Source: Acidobacteriota bacterium | Lineage (GTDB): Bacteria; Acidobacteriota; Terriglobia; Terriglobales; Acidobacteriaceae | Assembly (NCBI GenBank): GCA_021810735.1 | Contig: JAJZIF010000098.1 | Coordinates: 1 to 9,784, forward strand | Length of the DNA: 9,784 nucleotides | Direction of reading: 5' to 3' | Shown: piece by piece, positions 1-7,501 of the stretch | How positions within the stretch are numbered: position 1 is the stretch's first letter | How the letters are laid out: every line of letters begins with the position of its first letter | Notes under the pieces: generated by a model | Seen by the model: the letters and a program-made list of their open reading frames with translations, nothing else | What the model was told of the DNA's origin: nothing | The model's database searches: none | Position numbers and translations under genes: made by a program

Positions 1-948
1 GGTGGAGTAGGCGAGGACGCGCTTGATGTCATTCTGGGCGACGGCCATGGTGGCGGCGAAAAATGCCGTTGCGGTGCCGATGACGGCGACGAGTCCCAGG
101 GCCAGAGCGGAGCGGTCAAAGATGACGTGCGCGCGGGCGACCATGTAGACGCCAGCGGTGACCATGGTGGCGGCGTGGATGAGAGCCGAAACCGGGGTGG
201 GGCCTTCCATGGCGTCAGGGAGCCAGACGTAGAGGGGAATCTGTGCGGACTTGCCGGTGGCGCCGAGCAGGAGCAGCAGGCCGATGGCGGTGAGGAATCC
301 GCCCTGCCATGCGGGGTGCGCGATGATCTGCGCGAAGACCTGGGTGTAGTCGAGGGTTCCGAAATGCTGGACCATCAGGAACATGGCCAGGAGGAATCCG
401 AAGTCGCCAACGCGGTTATAGATGAAGGCTTTTTTGCCTGCGTCGGCGGCGGAGGTCTTGAGGACATAGAAGCCGATAAGCAGGTAAGAGGCGAGGCCTA
501 CGCCTTCCCAACCGATGAAGAGCAGCAGGAAATTGTTGGCGAGGACCAGCGTGAGCATGAAGAACATGAAGAGATTGAGATAGGCGAAGTAGCGCCAGTA
601 GCCGTCTTCATGAGCCATGTAGCCGATGGAGTAGACGTGAATGAGGAAGCCTACGCCGGTGATGACACAGAGCATGACCATGGTGAGCTGGTCGAGCTGG
701 AAGGTGAAGCCGGCATGGAATGGGCCGGCGGAGATCCAGGTAGCGACGCGCTCGACATGGGGCAGGGTAAGCGAGCTGAAACGGGCGACGATGGTCGCGA
801 CCTGAATCAGCGGGATGGCGGTGGCGATGATGGCGACCGCGGTCACCAGAGCCTTAGGCAGACGGCGGCCGAACAGGCCGTTCACCAGGAATCCGGCAAG
901 GGGCAGAATGGGCAGCAGCCAAAGGTGCAGATTGGGGATTCCGTTCAT
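1..948 (-). CDS. nuoL: NADH-quinone oxidoreductase subunit L, N-terminal 316 residues (cut by window edge)
   Basis: This is the large antiporter-like proton-pumping subunit at the distal end of the complex I membrane arm. Reading the minus strand from the ATG at 948 gives 316 uninterrupted codons that leave the window in frame, so about half of the usual ~610-residue protein is visible. Family hallmarks are clear: [17 protein letters not shown] (residues 144-160), NRVGDFGF (178-185), a [20 protein letters not shown] stretch (231-250), the following SALIHAATM, and [10 protein letters not shown] at the edge. The proton-channel residues known from E. coli (E144, D178, K229, H254, K305) appear with a constant offset of four, as E148, D182, K233, H258 and K309. 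The start codon overlaps the nuoK stop in an ATGA junction, so translation is probably coupled. I see no strong Shine-Dalgarno sequence. Truncation is due only to the window boundary. Confidence 0.97.
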   Translation of the reverse strand, partial: MNGIPNLHLWLLPILPLAGFLVNGLFGRRLPKALVTAVAIIATAIPLIQVATIVARFSSLTLPHVERVATWISAGPFHAGFTFQLDQLTMVMLCVITGVGFLIHVYSIGYMAHEDGYWRYFAYLNLFMFFMLTLVLANNFLLLFIGWEGVGLASYLLIGFYVLKTSAADAGKKAFIYNRVGDFGFLLAMFLMVQHFGTLDYTQVFAQIIAHPAWQGGFLTAIGLLLLLGATGKSAQIPLYVWLPDAMEGPTPVSALIHAATMVTAGVYMVARAHVIFDRSALALGLVAVIGTATAFFAATMAVAQNDIKRVLAYST

Positions 949-1259
949 AGCTTCATCAAGTCCACTTGGTCAACGTTAAGGGTCTTCCGTGTGCGGAAGA
1001 GCGCGATGATGATGGCCAGGCCGACAGCGGCTTCGGCGGCGGCGACGACCATTACGAAAAAGACGAAAATCTGCCCGCTGAACTGGTGGTTGATCTGGTT
1101 CCAGTAGTTGGCAAAAGCGACGAAGGAGAGATTGACGGCGTTGAGCATGAGCTCAATCGACATGAAGATGGTGATGATGTTGCGCTTGATAAGGAACGCG
1201 CCCACGCCGATGGAGAAGAGGATGGCGCTGAGGATGAGGTAGTAGGAAACAGGTACCAT
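945..1259 (-). CDS. nuoK: NADH-quinone oxidoreductase subunit K
   Basis: NuoK is the small three-helix membrane subunit (MrpC-like) of complex I, part of the proton path between NuoJ/NuoA and NuoN. The product is 104 residues, against about 100 in E. coli, with three hydrophobic segments near residues 5-24, 29-51 and 62-89. The two membrane glutamates of the family are present: E36 in [11 protein letters not shown] and E76 in [11 protein letters not shown], the latter matching E. coli E72 after a slightly longer loop. The ATG at 1259 is preceded by a good AAAGGAG ribosome-binding site that lies inside the end of nuoJ. The nuoJ stop is only two bases upstream, and the nuoK stop overlaps the nuoL start. 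The gene looks intact and typical. Confidence 0.97.
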   Translation of the reverse strand: MVPVSYYLILSAILFSIGVGAFLIKRNIITIFMSIELMLNAVNLSFVAFANYWNQINHQFSGQIFVFFVMVVAAAEAAVGLAIIIALFRTRKTLNVDQVDLMKL

Positions 1260-1261
1260 GC

Positions 1262-1795
1262 TTAGCGCTCCTTTCCCTGGGTTTTTGATTCGTCCTTGTG
1301 GGGTTCGTGGTGGCGGGCCAGCGCGACCGCGCCAAGGATGGCGATAAGGATGAGAACCGAAGTGACTTCAAAAGGCAGCAGCAGGTCGCGGAAGAGGACG
1401 GAGCTTAACTGGCTGGTTGAAACCATGTCCGGGCCGAGCACCGCGAATCCGAGAGACTTGCCGTTGGAGATGAAGATAAAAGTGAGCAGGGCAAAGAGCG
1501 CGGCGGCTCCGGGGAAGCCAAGAATGTAAGCAGCGCGGCTGCCATGCGTTCGCTCTTCACGCTGCGCGTTGAGCAGCATGATGACGAAGGTGAAGAGCAC
1601 CATGATGGCGCCGGAGTAGACAATGACCTGCACCGCGGCCAGGAACTCCGCGCCGAGCAGCAGGTACAGCACCGCCAGCGACGTCATGACGACAATCAAA
1701 GAGAGGGCGCTGTTAATTGGGTGGCGCTGCAGCAGGAGGTTCAATGCTCCCGCCACGCAAAAGCCACCGAATATGAAGAAGAGAACTAGATGCAT
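1262..1795 (-). CDS. nuoJ: NADH-quinone oxidoreductase subunit J
   Basis: NuoJ is a five-helix membrane subunit of complex I located between NuoH/NuoA and NuoK. In known structures one of its helices changes conformation (pi-bulge to alpha) during turnover. The product is 177 residues. The diagnostic stretch runs [20 protein letters not shown] (residues 48-67), with Y60 matching the conserved tyrosine at the helix break, then [10 protein letters not shown] final hydrophobic helix, [16 protein letters not shown], is followed by a charged, cytoplasmic-looking tail. The ATG at 1795 has only a weak AGGCG-like site about ten bases upstream. It follows nuoH after a 64-base gap. In the usual nuo order nuoI would sit between them, and here it is absent. 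The end of nuoJ carries the nuoK ribosome-binding site, so the two are probably coupled. Confidence 0.96.
   Translation of the reverse strand: MHLVLFFIFGGFCVAGALNLLLQRHPINSALSLIVVMTSLAVLYLLLGAEFLAAVQVIVYSGAIMVLFTFVIMLLNAQREERTHGSRAAYILGFPGAAALFALLTFIFISNGKSLGFAVLGPDMVSTSQLSSVLFRDLLLPFEVTSVLILIAILGAVALARHHEPHKDESKTQGKER
1268..1274 (-). promoter_or_regulatory. Ribosome-binding site of nuoK (AAAGGAG)
   Basis: The minus strand reads AAAGGAG followed by eight bases and then the nuoK ATG. The site lies within the last codons of nuoJ. It is one of the strongest Shine-Dalgarno matches in the window and supports the chosen nuoK start. Confidence 0.8.
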
Positions 1796-1859
1796 GCTTG
1801 CGTCGCCTGAGGTAAAGAGAAAAAAGCGGAACGTTTCAGCAGCCGGAAATCATTGTAAT
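1796..1859. other. nuoH-nuoJ intergenic gap where nuoI is expected
   Basis: These 64 bases are the largest gap inside the operon. On the minus strand it has a T-rich patch with six consecutive T residues, but I cannot pair a convincing GC-rich stem before it, so I do not call a terminator. The only reading frame opened by an ATG here is a five-codon micro-frame. No trace of a ferredoxin-like CxxCxxCxxxCP motif, and so no nuoI remnant, is visible. Confidence 0.7.
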
Positions 1860-2909
1860 TCACAGCGGCCTCGTGAACCCTAGCCAGAGGCTGGTGACGA
1901 CGATGTTGGCAATCGCCACAGGAAGCAGAACCTTCCAGCCAAAGCCCATGAGTTGATCGTAGCGGAAGCGAGGCAGCGTGCCGCGCACCCAGATGTAAAC
2001 GAAGAGGAAGAAGAAGACCTTTGCAACAAACCAGAAGACCGGAAGGATTGCGTCGATGACCGGCCCAAAGGACGGGAAAAGATGACCGAAGGGGCTGGAC
2101 CATCCGCCGAGGAAGAGCAGCGTGGCCACGCACGAGACGGTGATCATGTTTGCGTACTCTGACATGAAGAACATGGCGAACTTCATGGAGCTGTACTCGG
2201 TGTGGTAGCCGGCGGTGAGTTCGCTTTCCGCTTCGGGAAGGTCGAAGGGAGTGCGGTTGGTTTCCGCGTAGGCTGCCGTGAGATAGACGAAGAAGGCGAC
2301 GATCTGGAAGCCGCCGAAGATGTTCCAGCTGAGTGCGCCGTGGGTGGCCTGGACGTCGACGATGGTGCGCAGGTTGAGCGAACCGGCGCGGAGGACGACG
2401 CCGACGAGCGAGAGGCCGAGGGCGAGCTCGTAGCTGACAAGCTGCGCGCTGGAACGCAGGGCTCCGAGCAGCGAGTACTTGTTGTTGGAGGACCAGCCGG
2501 AGAGCGCGATGCCGTAAACGCCGACCGAAGTGACGGCGAGAATGACGAGCAGTCCGATATTGACGTTGGCGATCTGGAAGAGATCGACGCCTTTGAATTT
2601 GATATCAGCGCCGAAGGGCACGACTGCGATGGAAGTGAGAGCGCAGGCGAGGGCGATGACAGGCGCGAGGATGTAGAGCGGCTTGTAGACGGCCGTGGGC
2701 AACAGGTCTTCCTTGAGGAAGAGCTTGACGCCGTCGGCGAGCGGCTGGAGCAGGCCGAAGGGGCCGACGCGGCTGGGTCCCCAGCGGTTCTGGATGCGTC
2801 CTACGACCTTGCGCTCGAGCAGCACCGTGTAGGCGACAGCCGTGAGCAGGATCACCAGCACCACGGCGATCTTGATGATGCTCAGAAGAAGAAACCACCA
2901 AAAATTCAC
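1860..2909 (-). CDS. nuoH: NADH-quinone oxidoreductase subunit H
   Basis: NuoH is the integral membrane subunit that anchors the peripheral arm and helps form the quinone chamber and the first proton path. The 349-residue product has about eight or nine hydrophobic helices. Conserved motifs in order are LLERKVVGRIQNRWGP near residue 30, GPFGLLQPLADGVKLFLKED just after it, KYSLLGALRSSAQLVSYELA in the middle, the acidic quinone-site loop AETNRTPFDLPEAESELTAG near residue 215, and RGTLPRFRYDQLMGFGWK near the C-terminus. The start is a GTG at 2909, with an AGGAAGG site ten bases upstream and no better ATG nearby. nuoG ends 22 bases upstream with a TAATGA double stop. The gene is intact. It is followed by nuoJ, not by the usual nuoI. 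Confidence 0.97.
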   Translation of the reverse strand: MNFWWFLLLSIIKIAVVLVILLTAVAYTVLLERKVVGRIQNRWGPSRVGPFGLLQPLADGVKLFLKEDLLPTAVYKPLYILAPVIALACALTSIAVVPFGADIKFKGVDLFQIANVNIGLLVILAVTSVGVYGIALSGWSSNNKYSLLGALRSSAQLVSYELALGLSLVGVVLRAGSLNLRTIVDVQATHGALSWNIFGGFQIVAFFVYLTAAYAETNRTPFDLPEAESELTAGYHTEYSSMKFAMFFMSEYANMITVSCVATLLFLGGWSSPFGHLFPSFGPVIDAILPVFWFVAKVFFFLFVYIWVRGTLPRFRYDQLMGFGWKVLLPVAIANIVVTSLWLGFTRPL

Positions 2910-2919
2910 GTCGTTCAGG

Positions 2920-2926
2920 CCTTCCT
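2920..2926 (-). promoter_or_regulatory. Ribosome-binding site of nuoH (AGGAAGG), supporting a GTG start
   Basis: The minus strand reads AGGAAGG ten bases before GTG at 2909, in the short gap after the nuoG stop. With no ATG in frame close by, this site decides the GTG start for nuoH. Confidence 0.65.
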
Positions 2927-2931
2927 AATCA

Positions 2932-5277
2932 TTAGTCAGCGGCTGTTTCTGCCGGGCTTTGCTTTCTGGACTCCATCACTGAGTGCAGCATCTGGCTGTA
3001 CTCGCCAAGCGTGCCGGAGGTAAAGAGAGTGTCATTGGAGGGCAGGACCAGGTCGCGGCGCGTTGCGCCGGTCTGGATCTGCACAAGGTCAGACTTGAGA
3101 TGCTCGTCGTTGCCGGCCATGAGGTCGAGGCGTGGGAGGTCATAGGCAGGGACGAGGCGCTGGATTTCGTCGAAGATGGCGAATGGATCGAAGGGGCTCG
3201 CTTTGAGCTCCAACTGATGCGCGGTGAGCCAGACAGCGTGGCGATCGGCTTCGCCGGACTGTGTGCCGCGGGATTGGCCGAAGTCGGCGAGCAGGCCCTT
3301 GCCGAAGGGGACGAGCGACTTGATGTCATGGCCCATGTGACCGGCGAGGCGGACGATGAGATCGAAGTCGGAGCGGACGCCGGCCTTGTCGCCGGCCTTC
3401 TTGACGAGCTGGAGATCGCCGTAGGTATTGGTGGCGGTGCCGGCCTTCTCGTAGAGATTGGCAGCCGGGAGGATCACGTCAGCGAGCTTCGCGGTCTCAG
3501 TGAGGAACATGTCCTGCACGATGAGGAAAGTGTTCTTGAGAGCCGCGGGATCGACGCCGAAACGCTTGACGGGGTCTGCGCTGGCGACATAGAGGGCGGC
3601 GAGTTCGCCACGCCCGGCTGCGTCGAACATCTGGACCATGTCCATGCCGGCGGTCTGGGGCAGGGCAGCGCCGTATTCCTGCATGAAGCTGCCGGCGCCG
3701 GTGACGGGAACGTAGCCGGGGAGCAGGTCGGGCAGCAGGCCCATGTCTGACGCGCCGCGCGAGTTTGCGTAATCGCCGAGACAGGCGAACTTTACGTTCG
3801 GGAAGCCCGCGCCGAAGGCGATGAGGGCTTCGATGTCGCGGCCACGGTACTCGGAGCCGAAGGCGATGACGATGGACTCTTCCTTGCGGAGGGCCTCGCG
3901 GAAGCCAGCAGCGTTGGCATTGCCTTCGAAGGTTTTTTCATTGCCGGCAAGGAAGGCGATGAGCGCACCGTAGTTTTCCTGCTGAATCTTGAGGAATCCG
4001 GTGGCCTGGCGGCGCAACTTGATGTCCTGATGGTTGGCGGCGTAGAGGCGCGCCTGATTATTACGGACATTGTTACGAATCTGCCAGGCGAGGAGCGGAT
4101 GCTGCTCGGTGGGGTCGCTGCCGAGGACGAGAATGGCCTTTGCATCGGCGAAGTCGCGGATGGAGGCTTCCTTTTGCCCCTTTGCCTTGAGAGCGGCGAG
4201 GAAGCTGGGATAGTCCGCGGTGCGGTGGTGATCGATGTTGTTGGTGCCGAGGACGGTGCGGGCAAACTTCTGGAGGAGGTAGGCTTCCTCGTTGGTGATG
4301 CGGGTGGAACCGATGACGCCGATGGATTTGCCACCGCGGGTGTCACGAATTTCGCGAAGCTGTTTGCCGGCAAAGTCGAGGGCTTCGTCCCAGGTGGCGG
4401 GCTTGAACTGGCCGTCAGGCTGCTTGAGCAGGGGCTGGGTGATGCGGTCTTCGTGGCTGGCGAAGTCGAAGGCGTAACGACCCTTGATGCAGAGGAAGTC
4501 GTTGTTGAAGCCGCTCTTGTCGCGGTTGTCGCCACGGACGATTTCCATGCCGTCGTCTGCGCGGCGGACGCCGAGGGTGGTCTTGCAGCCGTCAGCGCAG
4601 TGGGTGCAGACGGTGGAGACATGGCTCATTTCCCAGGGGCGGGTCTTGTAGCGGTAGGTGCCGGAGGTGAGCGCGCCGACGGGGCAGATGTCGATGCACA
4701 TGCCGCACTCTTCGCACTCGAGGTGATCCTGCTTGTTGGGGGCGATGACGGCGCCGGAGCCGCGATTCTGGATGCCGAGCGCCCAGACGTCCATGCCTTC
4801 GCCGCAGACGCGCACGCAGCGGTAGCAGAGGATGCAGCGCGGGCGGTCAAAGTAGACGACGGGCGACCACTGCTGCTCTTCGCGGTGGTTCTTGATTTCG
4901 ACGAACTGCGACTGGTGCGCGCCGTACTTGAAGGTCATGTCCTGCAGCTCGCACTCGCCGCCGGCGTCACAGACGGGGCAGTCGAGGGGGTGGTTGCCGA
5001 GGAGCAGCTCGATGGTGGCCTTGCGGGCCTGAGCAATTTCAGGGCTCTCAGTGGTGACGACCATGCCGTCCGCGACGGGGGTGGTGCAGGCGGTCTGGAG
5101 CTTGGGCATTTTTTCTACGCGGACAACGCACATGCGGCAGGCGCCCTGCAGCGAGAGGCCGGGGTAGTAGCAGAACGCCGGGATCTCAATGCCGGCCTTG
5201 CGGCAGGCCTCAATGAGCAGCGTGCCCTTGGGGGCGGTGAGTTGCTTGCCATCGACGGTAAAGGTTACGTCAGCCAT
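2932..5277 (-). CDS. nuoG: NADH-quinone oxidoreductase subunit G, with an eight-cysteine 2x[4Fe-4S] module
   Basis: NuoG is the large iron-sulfur subunit of the NADH arm and passes electrons from NuoF towards NuoI and NuoB. The product is 781 residues, close to Thermus Nqo3 and shorter than E. coli NuoG (about 908). An N-terminal [2Fe-2S] domain has C36, C47, C50 and C64 (N1b). The His-Cys3 site of N5 is H96, C100, C103 and C109. A ferredoxin-like domain has two complete CxxCxxCxxxC motifs, C148/C151/C154/C158 and C188/C191/C194/C198. E. coli and mitochondrial homologues keep only the N4 ligands, so a second cluster here is inferred. C224, C227, C231 and C263 match the N7 site of the molybdopterin-oxidoreductase-type domain, which fills the rest of the protein. 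The ATG at 5277 lies 14 bases after the nuoF stop. AGGA directly abuts the start, so the ribosome-binding site is poor and coupling to nuoF is likely. Confidence 0.97.
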   Translation of the reverse strand: MADVTFTVDGKQLTAPKGTLLIEACRKAGIEIPAFCYYPGLSLQGACRMCVVRVEKMPKLQTACTTPVADGMVVTTESPEIAQARKATIELLLGNHPLDCPVCDAGGECELQDMTFKYGAHQSQFVEIKNHREEQQWSPVVYFDRPRCILCYRCVRVCGEGMDVWALGIQNRGSGAVIAPNKQDHLECEECGMCIDICPVGALTSGTYRYKTRPWEMSHVSTVCTHCADGCKTTLGVRRADDGMEIVRGDNRDKSGFNNDFLCIKGRYAFDFASHEDRITQPLLKQPDGQFKPATWDEALDFAGKQLREIRDTRGGKSIGVIGSTRITNEEAYLLQKFARTVLGTNNIDHHRTADYPSFLAALKAKGQKEASIRDFADAKAILVLGSDPTEQHPLLAWQIRNNVRNNQARLYAANHQDIKLRRQATGFLKIQQENYGALIAFLAGNEKTFEGNANAAGFREALRKEESIVIAFGSEYRGRDIEALIAFGAGFPNVKFACLGDYANSRGASDMGLLPDLLPGYVPVTGAGSFMQEYGAALPQTAGMDMVQMFDAAGRGELAALYVASADPVKRFGVDPAALKNTFLIVQDMFLTETAKLADVILPAANLYEKAGTATNTYGDLQLVKKAGDKAGVRSDFDLIVRLAGHMGHDIKSLVPFGKGLLADFGQSRGTQSGEADRHAVWLTAHQLELKASPFDPFAIFDEIQRLVPAYDLPRLDLMAGNDEHLKSDLVQIQTGATRRDLVLPSNDTLFTSGTLGEYSQMLHSVMESRKQSPAETAAD

Positions 5278-5291
5278 TCCTGTCTCGTTTC

Positions 5292-6605
5292 TTAAACGGT
5301 TGCCAGTTCGTAGTCCGGGGCCGGGTGATAGGGGCAGCCCTTGCCGTTGAGGTGATCTTCAAATTCTTTGCGGAACTTTTTGACGAAGGCCGCAGTCGGC
5401 ATGGCCGCGGCGTCACCGAGTGGGCAAAAGGTGCGGCCCAGCATGTTGTCAGCAATGTACTTGATCTGGTCGATATCCTTGTCGACGGCGCCGCCCATAT
5501 GTAACCGCGTGAGTGACTTTTTGAGCCAGTCGGTGCCTTCGCGGCAAGGGATGCACCAGCCGCAGCTTTCATGCTGGTAGAACTTGATGGTGCGGAGGGC
5601 GAATTCGACCATGCAGACGGTTTCGTCGAGGACAACGACGCCGCCGGAACCAAGCATGGAGCCGGCTTTGGCGACCTGGTCGAAGTCCATCCCGATGTCG
5701 ATTTCCTCAGGAAGCAGGACAGGCGTGGAGGATCCGCCGGGGACGACGGCCTTGAGTTTTTTGCCGTTTGGGATGCCGCCGCCGACCTCGTAGATCATCT
5801 TCTTGAGGTTGTAGCCCATGGGCAACTCGTAGACGCCGGGCTTCTCAAGATGTCCGCTGAGGCAGAAGAGGCGCGTGCCGCCGTTGCGCTCGGTGCCGAG
5901 GGCAGCGTATTCCTTAGCGCCGATGCGGAAGATGTGCGGGACGGTGGCGATGGTTTCGGCGTTGTTGATGATGGTGGGTCCGCCGTAGAGGCCCGCGACG
6001 GCAGGGAAGGGCGGGCGAATGCGAGGCACGCCGCGCTTGCCTTCAAGGGATTCCATGAGTGCGGACTCTTCGCCGACTTCGTAGGCCCCCGCGCCGGTCT
6101 GCACGACGATTTCGAAGTCGTGTTTGGTGCCGAAGATGCCCTTGCCGAGGAAGCCGCGCTGGTAGGCGTCGGCCACGGCTTTCTCCATGATCTCGATGAG
6201 GAAGCGATACTCGCCGCGGAGGTAGATGAAGCCCATCTTTGCGCCGACAGCGAGGCCGGCGATGAGCACGCCCTCGATGACGGAGTGGGGATCATGCTCG
6301 AAGATGAGGCGGTCCTTGCAGGTGCCGGGTTCGCTTTCGTCGCCGTTGACGAGGATGTACTTGGGCTTGGCGGATTCCTTGGGCACGAAGGACCATTTCA
6401 TGCCTGCGGGGAAGCCGGCGCCGCCGCGACCGCGGAGGCCGGAGGTCTTGACCTCGTTGATGATGGCGTCGGGTTCCATTTCGAAGCACTTCCGCACCGA
6501 CTTGTAGCCATCGAGTTCGAGGTAACGGTCGATGTCGGCCGCTCCCTTGCCGAAGCGGAAGCTGATGACCGGAACAACGTCAGGATGAGTGGTCAAATAT
6601 GCCAT
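5292..6605 (-). CDS. nuoF: NADH-quinone oxidoreductase subunit F (NADH- and FMN-binding)
   Basis: NuoF oxidises NADH, holds FMN and passes electrons to cluster N3, in the cytoplasmic tip of complex I. The 437-residue product shows the glycine-rich nucleotide/FMN motif GLRGRGGAGFPAG (residues 56-68), the acidic NGDESEPGTCKDR segment (87-99) that contacts NADH in homologues, and the EVGEESALMESLEGKRG region (176-192). The N3 ligands are C348, C351 and C354 in ESCGWCIPCREGT plus C394 in RTFCPLGD. Length is normal for the family (about 430-445). The ATG at 6605 lies two bases after the nuoE stop and has no strong Shine-Dalgarno sequence, so it is probably translated by ribosomes finishing nuoE. 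The soluble nuoE-nuoF-nuoG block is in canonical order. Confidence 0.98.
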   Translation of the reverse strand: MAYLTTHPDVVPVISFRFGKGAADIDRYLELDGYKSVRKCFEMEPDAIINEVKTSGLRGRGGAGFPAGMKWSFVPKESAKPKYILVNGDESEPGTCKDRLIFEHDPHSVIEGVLIAGLAVGAKMGFIYLRGEYRFLIEIMEKAVADAYQRGFLGKGIFGTKHDFEIVVQTGAGAYEVGEESALMESLEGKRGVPRIRPPFPAVAGLYGGPTIINNAETIATVPHIFRIGAKEYAALGTERNGGTRLFCLSGHLEKPGVYELPMGYNLKKMIYEVGGGIPNGKKLKAVVPGGSSTPVLLPEEIDIGMDFDQVAKAGSMLGSGGVVVLDETVCMVEFALRTIKFYQHESCGWCIPCREGTDWLKKSLTRLHMGGAVDKDIDQIKYIADNMLGRTFCPLGDAAAMPTAAFVKKFRKEFEDHLNGKGCPYHPAPDYELATV

Positions 6606-6607
6606 GA

Positions 6608-7108
6608 CTACTTGCTCGCTTTCGCGCGGTACTGGTCGAGTACCTTGTCCATCGATTCAGGGGTGAGGTTCTCGTGATAGTCGTAGTTGACCTGGACGGC
6701 CGGAGCCCAGGAGCAGGCGCCGATGCACTCGACTTCTTCGAGCGAGAAGAGCCCGTCGGGAGTGGTCTGCTTGTGGCCGATGCCGAGGCGCTGGCTGCAG
6801 TGGTGGAGGAGTTCGTTACCGCCGCGGAGCATGCAGGAGATATTGGTGCAGACCTGCACGTGGTATTTGCCCACGGGTTTGGTGCGCATCAGTGAATAGT
6901 AACTGACGACGTTACGAACATCGAGTTCGGTGATTCCGATGCGCTGGGCGACTTCGGCGACGACCGCATCGGAGATATAACCAATCTCATCCTGCGCGTA
7001 GAGCAGCATGGGGACCAGTGCTGAGCGCTTGACCGGGTAGAGGGTAACGAGCCGGTCAAAGCGCGCCGCCAGTTGGGGAGAGAAGATCGTCGTTTTTTCG
7101 GCTGCCAT
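6608..7108 (-). CDS. nuoE: NADH-quinone oxidoreductase subunit E ([2Fe-2S] N1a)
   Basis: NuoE is the thioredoxin-like [2Fe-2S] subunit that pairs with NuoF in the NADH dehydrogenase module and carries the off-path cluster N1a. The 166-residue product has the N-terminal helical region of the family, containing LVPMLLYAQDEIGYIS, then the fold with four cluster ligands: C87 and C92 in VCTNISCMLRG, and C128 and C132 in VECIGACSWAP. The C-x4-C-x35-C-x3-C spacing fits the 24 kDa family. The ATG at 7108 has a GAGGAG site ten bases upstream, the best-looking initiation region in this part of the operon. It follows the unknown orf120 by 18 bases. The gene looks intact. Confidence 0.98.
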   Translation of the reverse strand: MAAEKTTIFSPQLAARFDRLVTLYPVKRSALVPMLLYAQDEIGYISDAVVAEVAQRIGITELDVRNVVSYYSLMRTKPVGKYHVQVCTNISCMLRGGNELLHHCSQRLGIGHKQTTPDGLFSLEEVECIGACSWAPAVQVNYDYHENLTPESMDKVLDQYRAKASK

Positions 7109-7118
7109 TCGCCGCGTG

Positions 7119-7124
7119 CTCCTC
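7119..7124 (-). promoter_or_regulatory. Ribosome-binding site of nuoE (GAGGAG)
   Basis: The minus strand reads GAGGAG ten bases before the nuoE ATG, directly after the orf120 stop codon. It confirms the nuoE start and suggests independent ribosome loading for the nuoEFG block. Confidence 0.75.
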
Positions 7125-7126
7125 AG

Positions 7127-7489
7127 TTACAAAATCCTGGCGGCCAGAGTTTCCGCAGCAGCGTCCATTTCCATCGGGCTGCCCGAAGCAATGCCGTCGA
7201 GGCTTACGGTTCCGGCCCTGTCGATCACGAATGCGCCGGAAGAAGCCGTTGTTGATCCGTCCAGCGATTTGATCGACCACTGGCCGGAGCCGCTTTGGCT
7301 GTCGAAGGCAATTTCGAGAACCTTCGAGGCCGTACAAAACTGCAGACCGCAACCATCGCGGTCCGAGATTTTCATTGCGCCCCCGGGGAGTGCGAGCGAA
7401 ACAGCCGCCGCAAAGGACTTGAGGAGCGCAGCGAAAGAAATCCAGAGTTCCTGATACAACTGCGGCGCGTCGCCAGACGTTTGGGTCAT
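7127..7489 (-). CDS. Hypothetical 120-residue protein embedded between nuoD and nuoE
   Basis: I do not recognise this gene. It fits snugly between nuoD (12 bases after its stop) and nuoE (18 bases before its start), on the same strand, which argues that it is real and co-transcribed. By eye the protein has an N-terminal amphipathic or hydrophobic helix near residues 10-35 (ELWISFAALLKSFAAAVSLA), a run of alternating residues suggesting beta-strands from about 39 to 98, and a short C-terminal helix near 106-119. It has two cysteines (C47, C52), but they form no iron-sulfur motif. There is no signal peptide or clear transmembrane span, since K24 interrupts the hydrophobic stretch. About two thirds of its codons end in G or C, which looks somewhat lower than the neighbours. 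The ATG at 7489 lacks a good Shine-Dalgarno sequence, so coupling to nuoD is likely. An assembly factor, accessory subunit or regulator of complex I is possible, but only from position. Confidence 0.72.
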   Translation of the reverse strand: MTQTSGDAPQLYQELWISFAALLKSFAAAVSLALPGGAMKISDRDGCGLQFCTASKVLEIAFDSQSGSGQWSIKSLDGSTTASSGAFVIDRAGTVSLDGIASGSPMEMDAAAETLAARIL

Positions 7490-7501
7490 AGCGATGCGCG
7501 A

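Noticed and set aside
127..1107. Long plus-strand open frame opposite nuoL/nuoK
   Set aside because: It is antisense to clearly conserved complex I genes. Its product is rich in D, E and G, as expected when the complement of a GC-rich gene is read. No family motif is visible.
1796..1859. Possible rho-independent terminator in the nuoH-nuoJ gap (T-run on the minus strand)
   Set aside because: No GC-rich stem of useful length pairs immediately before the six T residues, and the operon continues with nuoJ, nuoK and nuoL.
4030..5295. 421-codon plus-strand open frame opposite nuoG
   Set aside because: It is a shadow of nuoG with low-complexity A/G/V/D/E composition and no recognisable domain. 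The same holds for the frames at 2202-3023, 2983-3750, 5571-6677 and 8063-8749.
7116..7454. Plus-strand frame overlapping orf120
   Set aside because: It lies against the direction of the operon and overlaps the nuoE ribosome-binding region. The minus-strand frame fits exactly between the nuoD stop and the nuoE start and is preferred.
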